A stretch of 14,088 nt of DNA from Nitrospina sp. (GTDB lineage: Bacteria; Nitrospinota; Nitrospinia; Nitrospinales; VA-1), in contig JABJCF010000169.1 in assembly GCA_018665625.1 (NCBI GenBank), forward strand, positions 1 through 14,088. The letters are read 5' to 3'. How positions within the stretch are numbered: position 1 is the stretch's first letter; each line of letters opens with the position of its first letter. Position numbers and translations under genes: made by a program. Under the pieces are notes generated by a model. It searched no databases and was not told the DNA's origin. It saw nothing but the letters and a program-made list of their open reading frames with translations. Shown here piece after piece: positions 1-6,339 of this stretch.

Positions 1-1482
1 ATGAATGTGTGCGCTGTTCTTTTCGACAAAGGCCTTACTGTCGTCTGCCTCTTCACTGGTTTCACCGGGAAAGCCAAAGAAACCCATCAAGTGATTCCAT
101 ATCCCGGCTTCGGATGACATTCGTAAATTGGTTTCGATAGCATCGAGTTTGGTGGCTTTATCCATTAATTGCAATACGCGCTGGTTGCCCGACTCGTAAC
201 CGAAGTGAAGGTATTTACAACCCGACTCCGCGACATCTTTCCAAACTTGTTCTTCAAGCAAAGATTCTTCAAACCGCATATGCGTGGTCCAGGCGATATC
301 GAGCTTGTCGTCGATCAGGCGACGTGAAAGTTTTTGGAATAAGGCCGGTGGATAAGATTCGTCGGTGAAATGAAAAAAGCGCGTGCCGTATTTTTCTTTG
401 AGAAAACGGATCTCTTCAACAATATGGTCGACTTGTTTGGTGCGAAAGCCTTCGACATAACCCTGGAAATGGTCGCAGAAGGTGCACTTCCCCCAATAAC
501 ATCCTCGTGTAGCGAGGTAGGGCAGAATCAGTTGTGGAACAAAATATTTTTCGAGTGGCAGTCCATCAAAATCTGGTGGTGGCAATTCGGCCAGGGACTC
601 TGCGAAAACCTCTTTGTTTACGTGAACGCCTTTTTCGTCTTTAAATATCAAATTCGGTAAAGTTGAGAAGTCATCGCCGTTTTTAATTGCTTCGGTCAAT
701 TTGAGGTACGCAGACTCGCCTTCATAAACGATGGCGCTGTCGAATAGTTCCCACAAGTTTTCCATTCCCGGAAGCATGTCGCGGATTCGCGTGATGATGT
801 TGCCACCCAATGTGATATGGGTGGCAGGGAATTCTTCCTTGATCATTTTGCAAAAAGTGAATGTCGGGATCAGTTGTTTTTGCTGAACGACAGAGATGCC
901 TACCATTAGCGGCCGTTCGCGCTCCATCACCGGACGAATCAACATGGAGTAGACATCGCGATAAATATTGATCTGATCGTCGTCTAGAGATTCAATGATC
1001 TCGCTTGACATAAACGGTTTGTAGACAATATCGGTTTCAATGGGAGGGAAACAGATTTGCGCCGGGTAGTAACCCAGAGAAATCAAGGCCATCGTTTGAT
1101 GCAAGCAGTTTGTGGCCCATTCTAACTGGTCGATGTCATAGAAGGCCTGACTGCGAAGAATTTTCTTGGCGCGTTCTACGTCATTGGAAAAATGTTCGAA
1201 TAGCTCGGAGGTGCAGGTTAATAAACGATCTAGCAATTCCTGTTCTTCTTCATCCAGTTCTCTTTTTTCCTGGACTTCATGAAGATGCTGTCTTTCGTGA
1301 GCGATACGCTGGGCAACATGCTCGAGAAAACGTCGGCTGAAAAACAAATCGTACATTTCCACATTGACGTCCATTTGCACGACCTCGTGCCCGGCAGGGC
1401 GCAGCACCGAAGCCAAAGACGGCAGGCTCAAATAGGGCTCTGAAGGTAACCAGTCGGGTGGAAATAAAAGTAAGTTTTTCAT
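1..1482 (-). CDS. B12-binding radical SAM protein, copy A (C-terminus off the left edge)
   Basis: An open minus-strand frame runs from ATG 1482-1480 to the left edge, giving 494 residues with no stop. It starts MKNLLLFPPDWLPSEPYLS, the usual beginning of B12-binding radical SAM proteins. A Rossmann-like stretch around residues 190-230 (VGIS, then HITLGG) resembles a cobalamin-binding half. The radical SAM core follows, with an Fe-S motif RGCYWGKCTFC whose cysteines fall at C328, C333 and C336. That is CX4CX2C, one residue longer than the canonical CX3CX2C. Later blocks (HFTDE, FGYESGN, GFFGFPGE) fit the SAM-binding barrel. The start lies 18 bases after the stop of the paralogous gene upstream, so the two are probably co-transcribed. 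No clear Shine-Dalgarno is visible. The family includes methyltransferases and other rearranging enzymes; the substrate cannot be read from the sequence. Confidence 0.88.
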   Translation of the reverse strand, partial: MKNLLLFPPDWLPSEPYLSLPSLASVLRPAGHEVVQMDVNVEMYDLFFSRRFLEHVAQRIAHERQHLHEVQEKRELDEEEQELLDRLLTCTSELFEHFSNDVERAKKILRSQAFYDIDQLEWATNCLHQTMALISLGYYPAQICFPPIETDIVYKPFMSSEIIESLDDDQINIYRDVYSMLIRPVMERERPLMVGISVVQQKQLIPTFTFCKMIKEEFPATHITLGGNIITRIRDMLPGMENLWELFDSAIVYEGESAYLKLTEAIKNGDDFSTLPNLIFKDEKGVHVNKEVFAESLAELPPPDFDGLPLEKYFVPQLILPYLATRGCYWGKCTFCDHFQGYVEGFRTKQVDHIVEEIRFLKEKYGTRFFHFTDESYPPALFQKLSRRLIDDKLDIAWTTHMRFEESLLEEQVWKDVAESGCKYLHFGYESGNQRVLQLMDKATKLDAIETNLRMSSEAGIWNHLMGFFGFPGETSEEADDSKAFVEKNSAHIH

Positions 1483-1500
1483 GTCAGATTTTAGGTTTGC

Positions 1501-3303
1501 TTATGCCCTGCAAAGAACTTTTTCCTCTTCTTCAGCAGGCGGTTGTTTGCCGTTCAATGCCTCTTTACCAAATTTATCTATATAGAGTAGAAAATGTTCG
1601 CGTGGCAGCGTACCCCAAACTTTTAAGGATTGAAAATACTCCTCTGCCATTCGAATGCATGTGTCGTTCATTTCAACCGCTTCTTCACGAGACATTCCTT
1701 CTTTTGCTACAAAGTCCAGATTCATGGCAATGTTTCTATCGGGGTCTTCAATAATTTTTTCGATGGAAAACTTTTCTGGATATTGGTAGCAGCTCGAATC
1801 CCGATTCAATAGGAACACGCCGGGCCCGAAGGAATGGATCGATTGCAGATTATTTCTTAAAAAGTCGATGGTCTCTTGAGCTTCGGGTCGAGTTTCTGTG
1901 GGGAACCCGAAAAACAAAAAGGAATGGTTCCAGATGCCAGCGTTATGACTTTTCATTAATACATCGTGTTCCACTTCCTTCGTTGTTCCTTTATCGATGA
2001 GAGCCAGCACTCGATCGTTCGCGCTTTCGAGTCCGAACATGAGGAAGATGAATCCGGCCTGTTTCATTTTTCCGAATAGTTCTTCGTCCATGACCTTTTC
2101 AAATTTTAGAAGGGCGAGGGAACGGATTTCAACTCCACGCTCAATCATTTCTTCCGACACATCATTCAAAGAGTGGGGCGAGACTGCTTCATCAGAAAAC
2201 GTGAAGTATTTGGTGTTGTATTTTTCCATTAAGTTTTCAAGCTCATCGACCATTGCCTTGGTTTTTTGTTTACCGTAACGATGACCATAAACAAAACTAT
2301 GCGTGCAAAATGTGCATTTACCCCAATAGCAGCCACGGCTTTGCAGCACAGGGATGATGGGGTAGGGGGAAAGATATTTATCCATCGGCAGGCCATCAAA
2401 AACCGGATTGGGCAATTCCTCGAATCGCAGTTCGACTCTTTCTTTATTTTGCACAACTTCTCTTCCGTCCAGGTGGAGCAGGTTGGGAACTGTGTATAGG
2501 GCGTCACCTGCCTTCAATGCAGAAAGCAAACGGTGCATGGGTTCTTCCCCCTCGAAGGTGACAACGCTATGGCAAAAATCGTCAAAAAATTCCGGGTGGC
2601 CGATCAACTGGCCTGCGTTGACGCTGAAAATGGGACCGCCGAGTGTGATATGCAGATGCGGATATTTTTCTTTTAACATTCTTGCCAGTGTGAGACCGGG
2701 AATGATTTGTGAAATTCCAATTATAGAAATACCGACCACATCGTATTCCTGCCAGTTTTCTGTGGACAGCAAAACATTTTCATACAAATTTATGAATGGG
2801 TTGGTGGCGGTGTCGCGGGTGGATTCGTGAGCTTTTCGTGTGGACTCTTCGGCGCGGGTTCCACTTTCAAAAGTCGACAAACTGAAAATTGCCGGAGCAT
2901 ATGCGTCTGAAACCAGCTTCAAAGCAGACTTAATGACCATATCGGCCTGCTGGTATGCGCCAAAGTCGAAAAACCGCTCTGGTGTGCGCATGACCGATTT
3001 GGCTTCTTCCACTCCATCAATGATTCGGTCTGAAAACTTGAGTCCCATAGAGAGAACGTCCAGATGCGATTTTTCTTTAATCGAAAGCGAACTCTGAGCT
3101 TTTAAGGACTGCTGCCGTTCCTTCATCAACTCTTCCGCCTGTCGTAACAAAGGGGCAGACAGAAAATGGTCGTAAGATTCAATGTTGAAATCCCTTTGAG
3201 ATACCTGCCACCCCTTTTCCTGCAAAAAAGCAGTTAAGTAGGGGGTGCTCAAATAAGGCTGAGTTGGGTACCACTGGGCTGGAAAAATCAATAATGTTTT
3301 CAT
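1501..3303 (-). CDS. B12-binding radical SAM protein, copy B
   Basis: This gene encodes 600 residues from ATG 3303-3301, starting MKTLLIFPAQWYPTQPYLS. A further in-frame ATG at 3354 would add 17 residues, but the internal start aligns with the N-terminus of the paralogue downstream. Visible parts are an N-terminal beta-alpha stretch, a helical insert of about 130 residues, a Rossmann-like half (VVGISIIGIS, HITLGGP), then a radical SAM core. The cluster motif RGCYWGKCTFC has C325, C330 and C333, again CX4CX2C. Conserved FSDEA, FGLESAN and FFGFPTET blocks follow. The protein is complete and ends in an acidic tail (EEEEK). Canonical cobalamin ligand motifs (DXHXXG) are not seen, as is common in class B radical SAM enzymes. 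It is probably the first gene of a two-gene operon with copy A. The reaction is unknown. Confidence 0.9.
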   Translation of the reverse strand: MKTLLIFPAQWYPTQPYLSTPYLTAFLQEKGWQVSQRDFNIESYDHFLSAPLLRQAEELMKERQQSLKAQSSLSIKEKSHLDVLSMGLKFSDRIIDGVEEAKSVMRTPERFFDFGAYQQADMVIKSALKLVSDAYAPAIFSLSTFESGTRAEESTRKAHESTRDTATNPFINLYENVLLSTENWQEYDVVGISIIGISQIIPGLTLARMLKEKYPHLHITLGGPIFSVNAGQLIGHPEFFDDFCHSVVTFEGEEPMHRLLSALKAGDALYTVPNLLHLDGREVVQNKERVELRFEELPNPVFDGLPMDKYLSPYPIIPVLQSRGCYWGKCTFCTHSFVYGHRYGKQKTKAMVDELENLMEKYNTKYFTFSDEAVSPHSLNDVSEEMIERGVEIRSLALLKFEKVMDEELFGKMKQAGFIFLMFGLESANDRVLALIDKGTTKEVEHDVLMKSHNAGIWNHSFLFFGFPTETRPEAQETIDFLRNNLQSIHSFGPGVFLLNRDSSCYQYPEKFSIEKIIEDPDRNIAMNLDFVAKEGMSREEAVEMNDTCIRMAEEYFQSLKVWGTLPREHFLLYIDKFGKEALNGKQPPAEEEEKVLCRA

Positions 3304-3322
3304 GATGTTACAATAATACCAT

Positions 3323-3348
3323 TTTCCCCCACTCCCGTGGAAGGGAAA
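3323..3348. promoter_or_regulatory. hairpin upstream of the radical SAM operon
   Basis: TTTCCC (3323-3328) plus CCAC (3329-3332) pair with GTGG (3337-3340) and GGGAAA (3343-3348) around a TCCC loop, with an AA bulge. This gives ten base pairs lying 20-45 bases before the ATG at 3303. On the minus strand a TATTAT hexamer (5 of 6 to the -10 consensus) lies between the hairpin and the start codon, about 9 bases from the ATG. The hairpin could therefore be an operator overlapping a promoter, or part of a short leader. No convincing -35 was found. Confidence 0.35.
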
Positions 3349-3471
3349 GTGCAATGCGCTTATTTCTTCGCAATTCCCTTTGAACGCAGAAAAAGATATT
3401 CATATTGAATCTAGCGGTCACGTCCACTATTACCCCTTCGGGGCATGAAGATTAACGAAGGGATATAACAC

Positions 3472-3630
3472 GTGGGAGGAAATATAAACGAGCCTATAGT
3501 AAAAAGCTTGATGGTACCTCTTGAATTTACGGGCATCTACCCATTGGCTCCACGCCGAGTGGTGGCTTAGTCCTTGACAAGAAGGGTCTTGGGTGAAATA
3601 ATTCAGCCTACCTTCCCGCATTTCCCTCAC
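3472..3630. ncRNA. possible rod-shaped structured RNA (speculative)
   Basis: This is a gene-free region between divergent genes with several nested complementary segments. GTGGGAGGAAAT (3472-3483, one A bulged) pairs with ATTTCCCTCAC (3620-3630), GGTA (3513-3516) with TACC (3609-3612), and TTGAATT (3521-3527) with AATTCAG (3600-3606). TACCCA (3538-3543) pairs with TGGGTG (3590-3595). A terminal hairpin is formed by 3546-3553 with 3559-3567, one U bulged. A side hairpin CCTT/AAGG lies at 3572-3585. The rod with a large internal loop recalls 6S RNA in outline, but I do not recognise 6S sequence signatures. A TATAAC box (3464-3469) precedes the left arm. Against this, a strong rpmH promoter lies inside the right arm. 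Strand and reality are both uncertain. Confidence 0.22.
3574..3602 (+). promoter_or_regulatory. sigma-70 type promoter of the rpmH operon
   Basis: A perfect -35 TTGACA (3574-3579) is followed 17 bases later by AATAAT (3597-3602), five of six to the -10 consensus. Transcription would start near 3609, giving a leader of about 92 bases before rpmH. In that leader CCCGC (3615-3619) can pair with GCGGG (3668-3672), which is followed by five T residues. This is a possible but long-looped attenuator. Confidence 0.6.
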
Positions 3631-3700
3631 TTGAAGGATGAATAACCATCTGATTTGGTGGGGTAAGGCGGGTTTTTCGTATTTTAAGAAAGAAAGAGTC

Positions 3701-3835
3701 ATGAAAAGAACATTTCAACCCAGCAATATTAAGAGAAAACGTGTGCACGGATTCCGAAAACGTAGTGCTACTGTAGGTGGCAGGCGTATTTTGGCCAATC
3801 GCAGGCGCAAAGGAAGAAAAAGCCTGTCTGCCTGA
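3701..3835 (+). CDS. rpmH: 50S ribosomal protein L34
   Basis: This is a 44-residue, extremely basic protein beginning [19 protein letters not shown] and ending in a run of Arg, Lys and Ser, which is diagnostic for L34. L34 is a structural protein of the large ribosomal subunit. The in-frame upstream extension to 3638 is rejected because 44 residues starting at MKRTFQPS is the usual family length. An A/G-rich stretch (AAGAAAGAAAGAG) before the ATG can serve as ribosome binding site. It is the first gene of the conserved rpmH-rnpA-yidD-yidC-mnmE order and lies 3 bases before rnpA. Confidence 0.97.
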   Translation: MKRTFQPSNIKRKRVHGFRKRSATVGGRRILANRRRKGRKSLSA

Positions 3836-3838
3836 AAA

Positions 3839-4183
3839 ATGGCTGACTACTCGTTTAGTAAACTGGAGAGGCTTACCAAAAGACCTGAGTTTGCAAAAGT
3901 CCTCGCTGAAGGGAAAAGAAAACGCATAGGAAAATTATGCACTGTCTTTTCTCTTCCGAATGGCTTGGATAGGAAAAGACTTGGAATCATCGCATCTAAA
4001 AAAGTAGGTAATGCTGTCGCGCGAAACCGGGTCAAAAGAGCCATTCGCGAAATATTTCGACACATAAAACACCAGATGATTCCAGCAACGGACATAGTTG
4101 TGATTTCCGGAAAGGAAATGGTTGTCGAGTCCTACAAGGTTATAGATGAAAAGCTTTCGAATGCCCTTCTGGCTATCAAGTGA
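3839..4183 (+). CDS. rnpA: ribonuclease P protein component
   Basis: The product has 114 residues, normal for RnpA. The family signature is visible as an ASKKVGNAVARNRVKR stretch with the RNR motif at residues 62-64, followed by a basic helix (AIREIFRHIKH). The protein binds the catalytic RNase P RNA and helps it cleave the 5' leader of precursor tRNAs. The ATG lies only 3 bases after the rpmH stop, so translation is probably coupled to L34 synthesis. The RNA partner gene (rnpB) is not in this window. Confidence 0.97.
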   Translation: MADYSFSKLERLTKRPEFAKVLAEGKRKRIGKLCTVFSLPNGLDRKRLGIIASKKVGNAVARNRVKRAIREIFRHIKHQMIPATDIVVISGKEMVVESYKVIDEKLSNALLAIK

Positions 4184-4213
4184 ACCCTCTATTTTAAATT
4201 TTCCCGGCCCCAA

Positions 4214-4426
4214 ATGTTGAATTGGATTTTCCTTAAATTGGTACGTGGATATCAGCGGTGGATATCGCCACTTTTCTTTCCGGCGTGTCGTTTTTATCCC
4301 AGTTGTTCGGAATATGCAGCACAGGCTCTAAAACGTTATTCATTGATTAAAGCATTTGCTTTGATTGTTGCTCGTCTTTTTAAATGCCACCCTTACTATG
4401 AGGGAGGAGCAGACCCGCTAAAATAA
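4214..4426 (+). CDS. yidD: membrane protein insertion efficiency factor YidD
   Basis: The product has 70 residues with the YidD signature: an amphipathic N-terminus, CRFYPSCSEYA (cysteines 25 and 31), and a C-terminal CHP...GGADP block (C58). In characterised bacteria YidD sits at the inner face of the cytoplasmic membrane and aids YidC-dependent insertion. Its position between rnpA and yidC is the conserved order. It begins 30 bases after rnpA, and no strong Shine-Dalgarno is evident before the ATG. Confidence 0.95.
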   Translation: MLNWIFLKLVRGYQRWISPLFFPACRFYPSCSEYAAQALKRYSLIKAFALIVARLFKCHPYYEGGADPLK

Positions 4427-4442
4427 AGCCGTTGGCTTTTTA
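4425..4442 (+). terminator. short terminator or attenuator after yidD
   Basis: AAAGCC (4425-4430), loop GTT, GGCTTT (4434-4439), then further T residues. The six-pair stem begins inside the yidD stop codon. It is short for a full terminator, so it may only reduce read-through into yidC. Confidence 0.45.
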
Positions 4443-4480
4443 CGAATATATATTCTATGGGAATAATTAGTATTAATACT
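4439..4480 (+). promoter_or_regulatory. AT-rich yidC promoter region with two 12-bp palindromes
   Basis: TTTACG (4439-4444) and AATAAT (4462-4467) are separated by 17 bases and could form a sigma-70 promoter with a start near 4474. Two perfect 12-bp palindromes flank or overlap it: GAATATATATTC (4444-4455) and AGTATTAATACT (4469-4480). Such symmetric sites beside a promoter suggest operators, though AT-rich palindromes also arise by chance. With the preceding terminator-like hairpin, yidC may have its own transcription start. Confidence 0.35.
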
Positions 4481-4524
4481 CGTTAATCATATAGATAGTT
4501 TTTTAAGTTAAGTGGAGATTCGAT

Positions 4525-6159
4525 TTGGAAAAAAGATTATTACTCGCCTTTGTTTTGTCGCTGGGGGTTTTTATTGGCTGGGGTGCTTTTATGGCACAAT
4601 TCCAACCTCCGCCGCCGGTCGAACAATCGGATTCCGCAAAAATACCGAAGCAACCTGCTTCCACAAGCCAGGCTCCCAAAACATCGAGACCTGTAAATCC
4701 AACGGATGATTCGCAACCGGTGGATACATCAACGCCCGCTGTCGCCAGCCCGTTTGTGGGAAATGAAAAAGAAATTCATGTTGAATCGGGAGACATTCAT
4801 TACGTTTTCAGTAATAAAGGCGGGGTGCTGAAACAAATCCTGCTTCCTCGTTTCAAAAACGATGCGGGTGATGTTATCAACTTGATCAATAACCCGGATC
4901 ACTTGACTGCAGCCTTGTCTCTCAGGTCAGATGACCCGGAAGTCACCTCCGTTTTGCAAAACGCTTATTATGAACCCTCAATAACTTCTATCGTTTTGAG
5001 CGAGATGAGCCCAGAAGCGACTCTTACGTTCACTCTTAAACATGAGTCGGGACTGGAAGTCTTCCGCGAGTTTAAATTTCGCCATAATGATTATTTGATG
5101 GAAATAAAAACCCGTATCACCGCTTCTCCCTTGGCTGATAAAAACCTGCAATACTCCATTCTTTTAGGACCGGGGATGGGCGGTAAAATATCCTCGCAAA
5201 CCGATTACATAGTTTTTTCCGGTGCGACCGTTTTCAATAACAACGAGCGCCTGGAGCATCCGCCAGAAGATTTAAACACTACCGCTTACCATAGGGGCGA
5301 GTTGAGTTGGGTTGCTTTCCAGAATAAATATTTTGGCTCTGCCCTTGTTCCATTACAAGGGAGCAATGCGGGGATCGTGTTTAAAGAAAAAGATCAGGTT
5401 TTTGTTGGGCTGGAATACGAATCCGTTCAATCTGCTGCCACCGCCTCGCATCTATTTTATGCGGGTACAAAGGAACTGGAAATATTGGAAGAGGAGGGAA
5501 ACCAACTCGTTCGCATGATCGACTACGGATGGTTCGGCAACAAGTTCGCTTTTCTTGTGAAGCCTCTTTTGAAAGTGCTGGCTTATTTTTATGGGTTAAC
5601 GCAGAACTACGGTTGGTCTATTATTTTGCTGACCATTATTATCAAGTTGTTGTTTTTCCCTCTGACGCATAAAAGTTTTAAGTCCATGAAAGGCATGCAG
5701 AAGGTACAGCCTTACGTGAAAATAATTCAGGAAAGAAATAAAGACGATCGTCAGAAAATGAACGAAGAATTACTGGAGCTTTATAAAAAACATAAAGTGA
5801 ATCCAGTTGGCGGTTGTCTGCCCATGTTATTGCAGATACCTGTTTTTATCGCTTTGTATCACGCTCTGTTTTTCTCGATCGAACTTCGTGGTGCCCCGTT
5901 CATAGGGTGGATCACCGACCTTTCCGTGCAAGACCCTTATTATGTGACGCCGGTGCTTATGGGTATCACCATGTTCCTGCAACAAAAAATGACGCCCTCT
6001 GTTGGCGACCCGATGCAGCAAAAAATTATGATGTTTTTGCCAATCGTGTTTACCTTCTTGTTCATTTCATTCCCGGCAGGACTGGTCATCTACTGGACGG
6101 TCAACAACATGCTGACCATCTCGCAACAATATTACATCTACAAAGTCCTCAAAGACTAG
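4525..6159 (+). CDS. yidC: membrane protein insertase YidC
   Basis: The product has 544 residues, close to the length of the Gram-negative family. An N-terminal membrane segment (about residues 5-26) is followed by a Pro-rich linker and a large periplasmic beta-rich domain (roughly 60-330). The conserved C-terminal insertase region has membrane segments near 360-380, 428-450, 470-488 and 505-532. Its signatures include PLTHKSFKSMKGMQ, NPVGGCLPMLLQIP and FPAGLVIYWTVNN. YidC inserts and folds inner-membrane proteins alone or with SecYEG. The position equivalent to the groove arginine of E. coli is lysine (K374). The start is TTG, chosen because GGAG (4514-4517) lies 7 bases upstream and the N-terminal helix begins there. 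The C-terminus ends at KVLKD with no long basic tail. Confidence 0.97.
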   Translation: MEKRLLLAFVLSLGVFIGWGAFMAQFQPPPPVEQSDSAKIPKQPASTSQAPKTSRPVNPTDDSQPVDTSTPAVASPFVGNEKEIHVESGDIHYVFSNKGGVLKQILLPRFKNDAGDVINLINNPDHLTAALSLRSDDPEVTSVLQNAYYEPSITSIVLSEMSPEATLTFTLKHESGLEVFREFKFRHNDYLMEIKTRITASPLADKNLQYSILLGPGMGGKISSQTDYIVFSGATVFNNNERLEHPPEDLNTTAYHRGELSWVAFQNKYFGSALVPLQGSNAGIVFKEKDQVFVGLEYESVQSAATASHLFYAGTKELEILEEEGNQLVRMIDYGWFGNKFAFLVKPLLKVLAYFYGLTQNYGWSIILLTIIIKLLFFPLTHKSFKSMKGMQKVQPYVKIIQERNKDDRQKMNEELLELYKKHKVNPVGGCLPMLLQIPVFIALYHALFFSIELRGAPFIGWITDLSVQDPYYVTPVLMGITMFLQQKMTPSVGDPMQQKIMMFLPIVFTFLFISFPAGLVIYWTVNNMLTISQQYYIYKVLKD

Positions 6160-6335
6160 CCCTCTGACGAAGGGAGCGATAGGTCCATTCTCTTTAAGCG
6201 AAACAGAAATGAAAAAGCTTCTGGACCGACTTTCCCTATTGTCATTACGAGTGACGAAGTCATCCACAAGGGTTGGGGTTGAATAATCTTCCTCTCTTTG
6301 TTAAAGAGGGGGGTCATCTAATAATCTATTGGGAA
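6160..6335. repeat. decayed palindromic repeat element(s) between yidC and mnmE
   Basis: This 180-base gap has no gene but much symmetry. GGTCCA (6182-6187) matches TGGACC (6222-6227) as an inverted pair. GTCATTACGAGTGACGAAG (6241-6259) resembles the widespread GTCATTGCGAG...GAAG intergenic palindrome seen in many genomes. CCTCTCTTT (6291-6299) and AAAGAGGGG (6303-6311) form a nine-pair stem with a GTT loop. The likeness to known repeats is from memory and imperfect, so the call is tentative. None of the stems is followed by a T tract, which argues against a simple terminator. Confidence 0.45.
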
Positions 6336-6339
6336 CCAA

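Noticed and set aside
3304..3354. Upstream start that would add 17 residues to radical SAM copy B
   Set aside because: The extension does not align with copy A, and both proteins share the MKxLLxFP start at the downstream ATG.
3304..3700. Possible replication origin beside rpmH
   Set aside because: rpmH often neighbours dnaA and oriC, but there is no dnaA here and no cluster of TTATNCACA boxes.
3430..3702. 90-residue minus-strand open frame in the divergent intergenic region
   Set aside because: It overlaps the rpmH leader and promoter, has no Shine-Dalgarno, and its composition (many His, Tyr, Trp) is not protein-like.
6260..6268. DnaA-box-like TCATCCACA before mnmE
   Set aside because: A single site with one mismatch inside repeat DNA; no further boxes or AT-rich unwinding region.
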